From Sympetrum striolatum (taxonomy: Eukaryota; Arthropoda; Insecta; Odonata; Libellulidae), in assembly GCA_947579665.1 (NCBI GenBank), contig OX388350.1, positions 2,728,001 to 2,792,000 of the forward strand: DNA of 64,000 bases. The letters run 5' to 3'. The notes beneath the pieces are model-generated. The model saw nothing but the letters and a program-made list of their open reading frames with translations, searched no databases and had not been told where the DNA came from. The position numbers and the translations under genes are program-made. Positions 20,105-32,750 of the stretch are shown piece after piece (within the stretch, counting starts at the first letter, position 1; the number at the start of each line of letters is the position of its first letter).

Positions 20105-23100
20105 TTCAGTAATAACGGCCGAAATGGGAATAGTTTAACATTTTATTTTACTGCCTTGAATCGTCTTTATTTCTTACGTTATGGTCAAGATATACGTTTA
20201 GATTCTGACTATATACATTTCAATACTTAAACTAAAATGAAGTCGCCATGATTCGTTTTTTCGTTTGCAGATAATCGCTTCAATTCGCCTGTGGAATCAC
20301 GAGTTATGCTCCATGATCGTTGTAAAGGAAAAATGATGGTAATTTTTCGAGAATTGGTCGAATCCGATATTATTCATTGAACTTTGGTTTATAAAGGTCG
20401 ACTTATTTATTAGTATGTATAGGGTGTCTGAAGATATGTAATTTAGTGGCTGAGACACCCATCGTTGTGTGGACATGAGAGTTGTCTTTCAGCTTGAATT
20501 TTATTATTACGTCGCAATTTTAAACACTTAAAGTGAGGATGTTTAATCTCCAATTCTCCAATAAAATGAATATATTTTTATTGAATATGTTCCTGTACCT
20601 AAGATTCCCTACTTATGGAATATATTTAAACTGCCATTTAATCGAGCGATAAAGTCATGAAACATTACTGAAAGCATATAATCATGAAATATCTCCTCGA
20701 GGTTATACACGCAACAATGAGATGTGTAAACAGCTTTCTCAGTAGGACAATGAGCTAATTGCGGGAATTTCACGTACTGTTTTACGTATCTTCTGCTGGT
20801 CATGGCCATGTCAAAATACAGAAGGCCTCCATTTTGTGTTCCGTGATGGGAAAGTATAGCTTTCATGGCGATTTCGGTCAGCAGATTTTTAAACTATTTG
20901 CCTAGGGGAATTTAACTAATGCTCAATATTGAGTTGCATAATATCAGAAAGATGAATTTTAAGCAGTTGATGATATAAAAACCGATTCCTATCCACGATG
21001 TAGCCTCTTCAGTGAGTGATGATATAATGTTGATTGGACATAACCCTTCCGTGTGTGTATTTATCCCAAGCGAAATTAGTTGACGTACATAAATTGTTCG
21101 TAACATCCGAGGACTGTATACCTTAATTATGACAAACTCTTCAAGGCTTTCGAGAGTAACTCAATTAAAACATTTGTCTGAGAAGTTTTGACAACCCTAT
21201 CCTACGAGCCCAATAGATTCAAGGTTTTTAATACAATTTACTATCTCAAAAAGTAGAATAAACTGTGTGAGTTAAAACGCCATAAAAGGCAATTGCGAAA
21301 TACTTTCGTTTTTCATTGTAAATCATAAATTGACACATCTTCATGAGCTCTTGGATGGAGCGCCTTCTCCGCAGAACAGTTTCCGGTTTGAAGGCTATAA
21401 TCTGAGGCGCGATAAACATTTTGGGGTGGAGTCTCGTTGGTAATTCTGAGATGTTATCCTCATTCCGGGAGCGTCGTCCCCCCCTTTTGATCACGCAAAT
21501 TATGTTCCGAGGAAGATATCAGCTGCACGCGTGCTCTGTGCAGCATAACGAAGTTGGCGCGCCAGAGACAGCGAAAAAAAAAAGCGGCGATTAGTTGACG
21601 GTTTTGCCGCTGATGGCAGCACGTAAGGGGGGATTCCTTGGCTGCGTCCCGCAAGAGGGTGTTCTTGCCTACTAATTCGAAACGCGATAAATAGCGCAAG
21701 GAGTTACTTATCTGCGCATGCGCGGACAAGGGGGCGATTTCATTCACTTTTTTATCCCCCTTATTTACGGCAGAGCCTCTCAAGCGGTGTGCCGCAACCA
21801 ACCTCTTGACGAGCCGCGCGATCTCTGTTTGCACTTTATTCTGGAAGCATTAAATCATACGCGGACGCTAATTGGCGAAATATTTCAGCGAAGTTTGAAG
21901 TCGCTGTGGCTGCAACAATTCCAAGTATTCAGCACTTGTTTGCTTCACCTATTCTTAGTACTCGAAGTTTCGATTAGAAGCTAGAGAACGTACGAGAATA
22001 CTTCGATCGATTGTATTTCTTTCTTAGCTCATCGCCGAACTCTTGGGCTCAGTATTTTTCGCACTGTCATATTTAAAGCTCTTTTGTCGTAACTTAATTA
22101 ATGCTCGAATTCGGATTGCAGTGGTGTAATAATGACCCCGTACTTTCTCACATTCTACAAACCAACAAGCCAAATATAGGTAAGGAGTGGTATGAACAAG
22201 GCAAAGTTTTCTCATTTGTTCAGTATGTCTCTCGAGGAAACGATAAAATGGACGATCAATGGATTCAGACAAAAGACTAACAATGCACAGTATCATGGAT
22301 GACGTAGTACCATTATCATTTCGCATGAGAAAATACGTGCTAAACATAATGGAGATCACCATAATTGAACTTAGAAAACGAAATAAATGGTAGTCGATAT
22401 ATAATTGCAATATCAATGCTAATGTGAAGATTAATGGCTTACAGATTTATACAGCGAAATAATTTTGCTACATAAGCAGACGCATTATTAACAAGGGAAA
22501 ATTTCAAAATGATGATAGAAATAAGACAGCTCTATCAAAACTAGTTTTCCAACAAAACAAGGATGTACTGAGGAATATCCTATTTGATGCACGAAGACAA
22601 TGTTTATGAAGACATAAGTGTGGAATGTAGGAGTACTAATGGTAGTAAGAAGTGGAAGAAGGTAAAATAGAAGCAGATGAAATGTGAATCATCATAACCA
22701 ACTGGTCACTAATAAAATCTAAACAAGAAGTGCTGCACTAAATAACAAACACACAGTTAAGTGTCAGTGGACAGAGAAAAATAGAGTTTGACTGATAATT
22801 AAATTTGACACAGTTGAAAAGGTAGTTGCACATAGATTCCTGCAGGATGTTACTAAGAAAATTAATTGCAAACCTTTTCATAAAATGAAAGAACTACGAA
22901 AATATGTGATTGGGAGGAAGTAGTGGATTCAATGATTTTATTTAGGAAGAAGAAGGCTTTGAAATTATTCCTGCTTTTCAACATTTTCTTCTCCTAAATT
23001 CGATTCTTTGCTCCACAGAACTTTTAAAACATTCTCCCACAGGAATGCTTCATTTCAAGCGTCCTTTTCCATCCAAAAAGGATTTTTTGTCGAATTTCGG

Positions 23101-25719
23101 ACACATTTTTATCACCACCAGATTACGGTCAGAATCTGCAACAGCGGTAAGCTCGCCACTTTTTATCGCTTTTCTTTCAGAATAAAACTATGTCGATTTT
23201 ATGTCTGCCGCTATCCCTGAGTTATCTCTATTTTAGAACTATTTTGGCGTAGGATTCTCTAACTTCATATCCCATAATTTCATATCCTGGCAGCAAGATT
23301 ACCTCTTCTTTTTTTGTATATTTTTTTGTGAGCCTGCTTAGGCTTTCAAGAGGTGTCTCATTGTAAAGCAATCAAACAAATACAAACTGATGATTGGATA
23401 CAAATTCACATCATAAAAACCGAGATAAATGTTTTGTTCACACCATTTTAGTATAATACATAAGGATGGGGTTGATAAAAAGATAAATGTTGTAATTCAG
23501 TATGCTGTCATAACAAAAATATGACCGAATTATTAGTGATATACTTATCAATAGAATTCGCTCTACAGAATTAAACTTACTGATGTAAATGTAACAAATT
23601 ACAGTTACGATTCGCCTTGCGAGTTTGTGTTGAAAGATAGTCCTTATTTTCACCACCACTCGAGAGCTTAACTTTGCAGGTGCTTCAACTTTTATGGTGG
23701 TAAACTGTTAAACATTAAGTTCGTTCATAAGTTGTTCACGTTATACGAAACATAAGTTCGTTCTTATCTCAAAGGTTGTTGCGTCGTGAATCACAGTAAG
23801 TTGTCTTAGACGTTTTTGTTCCTAACGCTATATAGTCACCCAAACTTTCTTGTTGTATCCTTAAAAATAATTTTCTGATAGGAATACGAGATCAATAATG
23901 CAAATTTGGTAAACTACAAAATGAGAGCTTTGATAAATCGCTCACTTTCTTATCTTCGGAGAGGGGATAAGGCACTATACATAGATTTGAGACTTGATGT
24001 TGAGTTGGTCTATAAAATTTAGTAGTCCAGCTCTTTCGAATCTATTGCCTACAAAATCATGACGAGCTTTTCCTTCATGAATGTGAAGACCGAAATGGTA
24101 CCATAGAATACATATATATATTTAGTTTCAGGTTGATGTAGTAAAGTTGGATCAAGTGGGATGCTTTACTCAAATACTGCTTACATGGGGAAGTACTGAA
24201 TAGATTCCAAGTTTTCTGATTTAATGTCAGTTCTTCATCAATCAAGGTGTTCTTTAGTATTAGGTTACTTAAGTTGTAATATAGTGAGTTAGATAATAAT
24301 TGGATTTGAGAGTTTTTTGATGCACGCATAAAACATTGCTGCATCGGCAGGCTTGGGTTTTGTCGGATTGCATTATCATTGTTGATAAACAATCGCTATA
24401 AAATGCATATGTAAATATCAAGCTGTTATTATTATTTCGGTATAGTCTATCCTCGTTAATCTGTCTTACACATTACGAACAGCTCCACCTTTAGACATCA
24501 CGTGCGCATTTTAAATATATTCTTTGTAAGCATTTTCAACTATAGCATTGCACACCATAATACATAGAACGGAAATTGAGAATAAGTATAGGCTATGCAT
24601 TGGAGTGGACTGAGGAATGCAGACAAACAATGACGACCTTCGGCGGTCGTTTTCTCCCGGAGGCACCTCTTAAGCCCCGGAAATATCCCAAATGGAATTT
24701 TCCTACGCCCCCAACAGCGTCGCTTTTTAGGGATGGACCCTTTTGCCCACCCAAGGAATTGTACGCTCTGTAAATGAATACCTTTATACCAGAGGCAGTG
24801 AAGCAATCTTAGGAAAGCTTCGTTTTTAAGTTAAAAATGTGGAATAGGTCTCGAAAATGTGATCGATTCCATAATTGAAAAGTTCAACGAATCAACAGAT
24901 CAAGGTAAATTATAATCGCAGATCATTACGGTGTGATGCCCTTCTGTTAATAGATACTGTTAAGTTTTATAACAGTCACGATGTTATTTAATGCTGCAGT
25001 AATTAAATTATCTTGATGATTGCGTACACAATTCCTAATGGATTCGAAAAACATACTCGGAAATGTAAACAAGGTATTTTCAAAGATGTGTATTACGAAA
25101 GAATAAATGCATGAGCGGTTCTGATGAATATCTCCTTTATTACCTGAATGCGATAATTTGTTTTATGAGTGAGAAATCGGATTCCTTACATATGTCGTGG
25201 CCTTCTCAATTATGACTGAAATTGAAGGAGTGAGTAATTACATGATGGGCCAATCTTAAGCCGGAATAACTTTCTATGACCGTTTTATTTATGAATCACT
25301 GTTTCTGCTGGCGAAGTATCGAAAAGATTAAGTTTTTACTGCAAATGGAATTACGAAGACGAAATATTTTACCAAAGAGACAAATGGAAAAACACTTCTC
25401 GAATGAATGTGGGTTATTATTAATTTTTGATAATATTTCACGAATAATTATTTATGAATTTGTGGTAATAACAAGAATAGTGTGGATAAATGATAATTAA
25501 TCGTAGATGATTACATTACAGCAGGAAGTAATTATATTCGCATTGTGGAATTCTCTGAAGGTCTAAGTAATTTTCGCCCAGTATTTATAAGTAAATGCTG
25601 ATTCGGAAAATTAGTTGCTATTATTTTTAGTGCAATTATCGGCATTGCCAACACAATTTACCGAAACATTGCATATAATTTACAAGATGTATCTTCATGG
25701 GCAACTCGTAGCTACGTCT
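20105..25719. other. Intergenic stretch with two GC-richer patches
   Basis: No coding exon was recognised. The patch 21460-21850 is richer in G+C and carries an NRF-1-type palindrome; a smaller patch lies at 24600-24775. Open frames across them overlap in several frames, as expected from composition alone. The rest is AT-rich. Confidence 0.4.
21714..21723. promoter_or_regulatory. NRF-1/Ewg-type palindrome
   Basis: GCGCATGCGC is the ideal site for NRF-1 in vertebrates and its fly relative Ewg, factors usually bound at housekeeping promoters. It sits in a GC-richer patch. No initiator or exon was identified next to it. The same 10-mer is at 61549-61558. Confidence 0.35.
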
Positions 25720-25899
25720 TACAGAAGTGCAAATGTTTTTAAATAATAATAATATTTATTCGACGGCGCGTGTAAACATTCCGTTTAAAGCAGAGAATAA
25801 ATATTGCACAAAATATCGTAAATTGGCCAGAATTGCACGGCATGATCAAGATAGTGTGAATTTATGCACCTGTAATGCTTATAGAATGCTATCTGCTTA

Positions 25900-26690
25900 T
25901 CCGACCGAATCGTCACGGATTTTATTAATCGGCGGCAGCCATGGCACGCGAGATGCAAAAAAACAAGGCGCGGACGTCCGAAATAAACGCCGTCTGAGGG
26001 GGGCGAGCGAGTGCGCAGACGCGACGCTTGGGTGGGGGAGGGGCGGCTCAGTTCCACGATCGACGCCGACGACGGCAGACGCCCTCACGGACGCGACCTT
26101 CGGACGCATCTCGCCACACATCGATTGCAAATGAGGCGGAGCAGCGGCGTTTAATGGTGCGGCGTGGTGCAGTGCAGGAGATGGAAGCCGATCGCGATAT
26201 GGCGCTCGAGGAATAGGTGTCAGGCATGGGGTAGAAGAGGCTCCTCCACGGATTTGTTGTCCTCGCTACGGAGAAGTTCCCGCTCTGGCCGCCAGAATGC
26301 GCTGCCCTGTCTCCATCGACGAATAGGGGAACACGCTCTCGCAGATCGGACGATAAACCTTTTCGGAGGTCCACCGGAAGATATTCCGCTCCGAGATCTT
26401 TATGAGCGGATGTCCTTGTGGGGCGTTTGCGTGGGAATTCCCTGCGTGTCTCCAGTGATACCGGTGGGACGATGAACCGCGGTGCGTGCACCGACCTTCC
26501 GTTCGCATGAAGAGTCGATAAGAGGAGATCAATCAGCTGATCCGTGAAAGCGCCCCCTCGCGCCGTCTCGAGGAAACTCGAGGATCTCGGAGGGAAACCT
26601 TGATGCGAACGGTTAAATAGCCGGCGGAGGTCAAGGGAGGGCTGTACCATTGTGTTGAGGGGAGGTAGGGGAGAGCGGTGAGGGGCAGTC
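25900..26690. other. GC-rich island upstream of a predicted promoter
   Basis: Composition changes sharply to CG-rich between about 25900 and 26860, unlike anything else of this length in the window. Open frames in several frames, including 270 codons on the minus strand (26860-26048), overlap here. None shows a known domain, so they look like a product of composition. The island ends at the predicted start site and probably holds proximal promoter sequence. Confidence 0.5.
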
Positions 26691-26722
26691 AGTGGCATCG
26701 TAGCCATCGGACGAGCAGGTCG
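26689..26722 (+). promoter_or_regulatory. TATA-less core promoter: initiator plus DPE
   Basis: TCAGT at 26689-26693 matches the arthropod initiator and puts +1 at A26691. GGTCG at 26718-26722 occupies exactly +28 to +32 and fits the downstream promoter element consensus RGWYV at every position. No TATA box is present near -30, as usual for DPE promoters. The strict spacing and the GC-rich setting make chance less likely, but no transcript is in hand. Confidence 0.6.
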
Positions 26723-26818
26723 TGCCACGTGGATATAGCGTGTGTTCGTGCGTGGTTGTGAAAAAGTGCGTGTTGTGGTGCCGCCATGGAGTAGCCGAGC
26801 AGCGACGGAGCGCTTGAG
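26691..26818 (+). other. Candidate noncoding first exon
   Basis: The exon runs from the predicted start at 26691 to a strong donor, GAG|GTATGT, at 26818/26819. It holds one ATG (26786) in the strong context GCCGCCATGG, but this is followed at once by GAG and TAG, a two-codon upstream frame. The main start must then be in a later exon, not recognised in this window. The 5' untranslated region looks typical of a regulated insect gene with a long first intron, which is inference. Confidence 0.5.
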
Positions 26819-28192
26819 GTATGTCCCCACCGAGGCGATCTGAGATTGGACGGCACACAAATGAGAACTCGGCCAAATTACGCGTCTTTAGACAAGCGGT
26901 CGCTACGGACTGTCACACCTTCCCGTTATGTTTATAGTTTTGTCGATAGCTCGATCGCTTAGTTTTGCGTCGATATCTCGATTTTAAATGAAACTAAATA
27001 GGATAACAACGCGACCCGACGCAATAATCTGGCACAACTGATCTTTACGGACTTCTGAGACGTTGCGGAACGACACCACTGCCTTAGCAAGTTCAAAGAA
27101 AACGCATTCTTTCAGATCGTAGTATACCGTTTTCAAAATAGATGGGTTCTCTGCCATATCCCACGCTGGCAACAGGAAGCACGGCTTGTTTGGCACACAA
27201 ATAAAGGAAGGGCAATCCGGGTGTCGACTCATCATCTTCAGGTGGATCTTCCATTGAAACTTCCTTTTGGTGTCGTTTGTGCGTGAAGCGAGCCGTGCTT
27301 CCGCCTTTCGGAAGTGCACGGATTGTCACAAAACAAGGAAAATGGGTCGCGGAAAAAAGCACGTGAAGTGAATGGAAGCACTTCAATGTGCGTGCGAAAT
27401 GAAGAACAATTTCACTTTAATGCGTGGGGAAGTCGTTGTAACACTTCCGCGGAAAATTTTCCGTATATTATTCGGTAATCCTTAAAATAAATGTGCGTTT
27501 ATGAGAGAGAGCGGTGAGGAATTCAGTTGTATCTCACGTACGAATCTGGCGGCTGGAGTAATGCTCCGACGTTGCAGGAAATTGAAGTCAAGCTCAAGTT
27601 GATATTGAGCGTAAAATTAGAGCCACACGACCGAAACAACCACATTCGTGCTGAGCAGATAGTTAATGAAATGAAAAGATGATTCCGACGCTCTTTCTGT
27701 GGGAATTATCTCCTTTAACTCTCCTTCCAAGTGACCAGTCGCACACAAACTCATCGATACGTTTGGCCTTCTCAAATCTTCACACTATTGCCTATTTCCC
27801 CTTCTCTGTGTCGGATTGTATGCAAATCACTCACTTGTGAAATTCTATCTGCGATCTCGAGCAACACGATACACATCGAGGTAAACGGGGTTTCACTCTG
27901 AATGTGAATAGCTTTACTTCGAAAATTACCGCCCATTTTGCCTTCGCCTAAATATCTGTCAGCCTAACAAAACCGGGGTCCCAGGCTCGAGTCCTGAGTA
28001 CACCATGATTGCTATTGTTCGTATTTTATGGTAAACTGAAACGGGTATTTTGATACTGAAATTAGCCCCGTGAAGTGTTGATTGCTTTAGCTATTATTTT
28101 TTTATCGATAATCATCGCTAAAGAGCAATCTTTTGAGAATAATACAATAAATTCGTCTAATTGAGGCTTTACTTGGAGGTATTCCATGACAA
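26819..28192. other. Possible start of a long first intron
   Basis: The stretch follows the GTATGT donor. Moderately GC-rich at first, then AT-rich. A tRNA-like B-box segment lies at about 27975-28010. No exon recognised. Confidence 0.4.
27975..28010 (+). repeat. tRNA-like SINE remnant
   Basis: GGCTCGAGTCC is a near match to the B-box GGTTCGANTCC, flanked by CCCAG and CTGAG that can form the T-arm stem. The 5' half of a tRNA is not preserved. Confidence 0.35.
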
Positions 28193-28368
28193 AAGAAACA
28201 AATTTACAAGGAATAGATTTATTTATACCACTACCACAGAAGAAATTGTTACAGACGACCCAGGGTTTCGATGCATAGCATCATCATCATCGAAACCCTG
28301 GGTCGCCTGTAACAATTTCTTCTGTGGTAGTGGTATAAATAAATCTATTCCTTATCAATTTGCTTCTA
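28193..28368. repeat. Near-perfect long hairpin (fold-back element)
   Basis: Bases 28208-28273 pair with 28288-28353: 66-bp arms with one mismatch and a 14-base loop. A less exact extension continues outward to about 28193 and 28368. The centre is rich in ATC/GAT units. The arms contain a GACCCAGGGTTTCG block. A single transcript would form a long duplex, a possible source of small RNAs. Such close identity implies a recent origin or gene conversion. Confidence 0.8.
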
Positions 28369-31300
28369 ATACTATAATATTTTTATTCTGTTAGTCATTT
28401 TCGAATACACAGGAGCAATTTGTAATAAAAAAACGGTCAACCTCTCATTATTTCAAACGTATTTTGAGTGGTTTTATCTCTTTCTTTCTAAATATATAAA
28501 CATTGATAGATGCATCCTTATATGCACGATTAAGGAAGACCTTCTCTCCAAAGACAACGATCTTTGCCTATGGAATGTGATAATCTTTAGAATATGTATT
28601 GTTCCTCATTCAGAGGATTGAGCGTGAATTCGCCGTAAACGAGTCATCGTTGGAGCGTCACTCGCCCCTTACGTCGTAGTGATTTGAACTTCGCTCAATC
28701 CCTCGAGATCATTCGTCCGCTAAATTTCACTGCTGCTGAGCGACGTTTAGCGCTAATTCACCACCCAAAGAATGTTACGTCTAAATACGGGTCCATCGGA
28801 AGGCTTACGTCCACCGCTGAGGCCTCGGGAGGATAATCGCCGATTTAGAAAGCGCATCCCTCGGAAGGGAGTCGTCGATGTAAGATCATGTGAGTCGAGG
28901 GTACATTCATCGCATTTCGTGCTCAGGAGTGGACCTTTGAGTGCCGAAACGATATCATCGGCCGTATTTCACGCTCGGATTGAGGAAGTTAATAAGTCGT
29001 CCATCAAATGAAGGAAACGACCCTGATTCCCATTATCTTGGCCTTAAGTAGAGTGTAAATTGCGTAAAGTTGAACTAGGTCTACTCGTTCCTTTGCAGTT
29101 ACGCGAATTTGTTCCATATTTTGATCGGATTGATGCCGTAATTCATTCTAAACGTTTATTGCGTCTACTTACACTAAGTACAATAGATGCAATCGCTCTT
29201 CCTAGAGGTGGCACTTTCTTCTGTGGAAATACTGGTGATCAGCCTTAACGCTTTACGACCTACGACACTACTGTTTGTGTTCTACCCAACCATAAACCAT
29301 GTCGATATTACTCAATCACTCGATATATTTCATCGTAATTACGGTTTTCGTAAAACGGACACGTAGTCCATGGATTTGTGCCCTCCGCAGTCGATCCCTC
29401 TTCAATTCAGTCTTTTTACCTTACGATTGGTTCCAAATATAGTTTTTTGGTGCAGTTAGAAACTTAAACTCCGTGTAAAATAAAATAAGTCTATTTTATC
29501 AGTCCTTGGTCATTAAAATAAAAGCAATCCCCCTGCCACGCGCCACTGGCGGATTGCAGGGTTTAAATGTAAATGTAAAAAATGTAAAGAACTTAAATTC
29601 CTTCATTATTATCACTAACTCATATTATATACTCAAATATTTTTCAATAGTTTACTGTGTGAAAGGCTACTTACATATGTATGCGATAGTGTACTGTTCA
29701 ACGTTTCCTTTTGCTATTTTGCAAATTCTAGCTCTCAATTGATTTTATGCTTATCCATATTCTTTTACAAGTTTCTACCTTGTTATTTTAAAATGACTCA
29801 ATTATGATAATATTGAATATTCATGCATATATATATTTGATATTGAAATGTGTTTTTTCTTTTTAGGCACATTATTCCAGTTTGTAAATGCTACTTATCT
29901 AATTTAAAAAGGTTATCATTTGTAAAATGTGGTTTTAATCTATCTAGTGGGTGTGGCGAAATTTGGCTTTGATTCTTAACGCGAATCCTTTAAATATTGT
30001 AACATTAACTTAGAAATTTAAAAAATAATAATTTAAGAGTATTGTCATTTCATGTGGTCCTCCATGGTTAACGCCATTTCAACGAACGCAATTCATCCGA
30101 AAATAGTTTACTACAGCGCTTCTGTTTTTGGGAAGTTCGAGACGACCGGGAATACCAAATAAAAATATATTCCACATTTTTTCAAAATTTGTCTTCCTCA
30201 ATATTATTACTTTCTTATGTTTTACAGGGGAAGCGGTTTCTATCAAACAGCGGCATTTAATGGTTGTGTAAATAATTGATTCTCCAGTCGACGGTATTAT
30301 CGCAGTTTGTACGTTAGATTCGCGATAGTACGGCTACTTCCTGAATACTGTATGATTTTCCGCTCATTTGAATCGGCTCAATGATTAAAGCGAGAGCCTC
30401 AGGCCAATATCAGCTCGAATTAAAATGCCCGCTATCTGCCTCTTCTCTCGTCAAACTTATTGAGCAAATATTTGTGAATTGATAGCGCCCGCACTAGACT
30501 ACTAACAGGTATACCTGAAGTTGTCATAAACAGTCCTTCAATCGACTGTATTTTGTTTATGTGATATTGCTTAGGATAAAATCTCTACGTTCATCCCTCC
30601 TTTCATTGTTTATTAAACAAGTTAAGGAAAATTTATTAGCTGTTCCTTCACTTGTTCAGATATTCTTTCGATCAGATATCCGTTAAGCGTGACTAAATTT
30701 ACTTAAGTTTCTTTTATCATCATTTCCTCGCTTTTCTTGCCATCGCTTTTCCGAGTTTACTTTTCCTTATCTGTTTATTTTTGAAATCTTTTACCTCTTT
30801 TTATCTCAAATGTTTCATCTGTAACAGACTGCTGTCTCAACTCCTTTTGTCATCGGACAGCTGTGCTTCACACGTTGTTTTGAGAAAGTAATTACCCGAC
30901 TTATTTAGCCTTCACCTCTTTATCTCATTATAAGTTAATATACTCTGTGACACAAACACCCTCAAGCTCGTTTTCTTTTTCTGCTATTCTCATTAATTCT
31001 ATTCCTCAGCATTTCAAAGACTTCCCAATTTTAAAATGACCTTTCTCTTCTCTTTTTCTCGTGTCAAAACCACGAGAGGATAAACTTTGCAACGGAAATA
31101 ATAAAAATATGAAATTATTAATTTGTTTAGCTTCCGCAGTAAATTTAGTGAAAGCACTCAAGACCTCTGATATATCAGGATAGACTCATTGGTCGGGGAT
31201 TCTTCCACTAGTGCTCCTATAACTTACATCTTATAATTAAAATTCCTTTTCTGAAATGTATTTTTGTAAACCCAGATTGCTTAATGAGACTCCCATCACG

Positions 31301-32249
31301 CCCAGATACGCCGTGATTTTCGGGAATACCCGGCGGTTTGTCAACACGAGTGTCGACGTTTCGTCTGCGATGCTGCTGCCTTCTATCTTTGCTTGCATTT
31401 GGAGTTAATCCCTCGTTTTTATCGAAATAAAAAAAGCAATCTGGATTATCTGATAAAATAGAGACCCAATTTCTTTGATGAAAGATATGTAGACCAAGGT
31501 ATTCGGGGAAATCAGAAGCCAAGTCAATATCCGAGGATATGTCACAAATTCAAAGTACGTAGTAATGATTAATACCGCTCCGAAATCCATCTCGTAAATC
31601 CCATAGGTATTCAATGAGCTCCCTTCGCTCTTATGCTAAGCACGTACACATTCATGCATATATACATACATACATATCAATCGTGCTTCGAGATGCAAAT
31701 GGCCTAGTTTATTCTCTTCGACATTTTCCCATCTTCGTCTGCGTCATTCCCCTCCGATAAAACCTTAAGTATCTTCAATTGATTATTCTTCCAACTTTAT
31801 ATAATTATTCCTACGACAATTTAATTTTATTCAGAAAATCGGTCAATAATAACTAAAAACTTGGTCTCGTTCTCTCTCTTAAATTTCACAATCTCGCTTT
31901 TTACCCCTTTTCATAACTTTTTCTCTTCATAAATTGTTCATCCTAATTATGCAGATTTTAGTAATCAATCATTCATCATCCGATCAAAGAAAAAAGGCAT
32001 CTTACAATAATCTTTATCGCTTTCGCTCCGGTTCAATCAATATTTTCTGTTCAGCTCCGGTTTCACAAAGCTGGACTTCGGAAATGTATTTCGATATGTT
32101 TAGCATTTTGATTTGATAAGATTTAATTAAATTTTAAGATGAAATTTATGATATGAAAGAAGTAATGACCAACATATTAGTTCAGATAAATATAATATAC
32201 AGCATTCATTTCATTTAGTTGGTTATTTCCACTTCGAAATTTGGGACGG
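28369..32249. other. Noncoding stretch
   Basis: A GC-richer patch at 28620-29000 holds no recognisable exon. The stretch 30590-31080 is strikingly pyrimidine-rich on the plus strand. Around 31310-31390 a GC-richer block contains CGACGTTTCGTCTGCGATGC, reminiscent of repeat ends but unassigned. No gene recognised. Confidence 0.4.
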
Positions 32250-32439
32250 AATAAATGGCTATTTTAGGTTTTGGACGATGGGCAAAATATTGGATTTTTT
32301 TATGTGGGTTCGGTTTACACTCTGGATAAAATGACGTTTTCCCGGTTTTGGTCATCGGTTCGATTCCAGAGCTGCCCTTTTCACCTTCTTCTATTTACTT
32401 CAATCACATTCTTTGCCGAGGGACCCAACTTCTGTATCA

Positions 32440-32750
32440 ATACATCGAAATGAGGCCAAGCATGCATCTCTCTAAGTACTCCTCGTCTATCAACTGTAAC
32501 ACGATCACTCTTTTTCCTTCAATTTTCAACTCCCTTTCTTCCAACGTTCACTTCTTCTCTCCTCTTAAATCCATCCAAAATGTGGTTGCAACAAATTGAC
32601 TTTTTATAATTTTATTCATTATTTAAATTAATTTTATGTTGTTTATTTTGTTCTCACTGATTGTTGGTCTTTCCTTGCCTCTTGTTATATCGTCAACTGT
32701 AATTGGCCTCATGTGCTGTTTGTTGGTACTTACTGATAAATAAAAAGCCG
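32440..32750 (+). pseudogene. 5'-truncated non-LTR retrotransposon 3' end, second copy of the 13.4-kb family
   Basis: One frame reads LSTPRLSTVTRSLFF (about 32477-32525) and, after a one-frame jump, FPSIFNSLSSNVHFF. These match TPRISIVERSLFFRIPSIFN at 13.7 kb on the other strand. The 3' untranslated regions also match: GTAATTGGCCTCATGTGCTG and GATAAATAAA near 32700-32747. The frameshift makes it inactive. Confidence 0.75.

Noticed and set aside
26048..26860. 270-codon open frame on the minus strand
   Set aside because: It lies in the GC-rich island, where several frames are open at once. It has no recognisable domain, is rich in Arg, Ser and Pro, and overlaps the predicted promoter on the other strand.
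31300..31400. Penelope-like element 3' end
   Set aside because: The CGACGTTTCGTCTGCG block recalls such ends, but no reverse transcriptase or GIY-YIG frame and no second copy support it.
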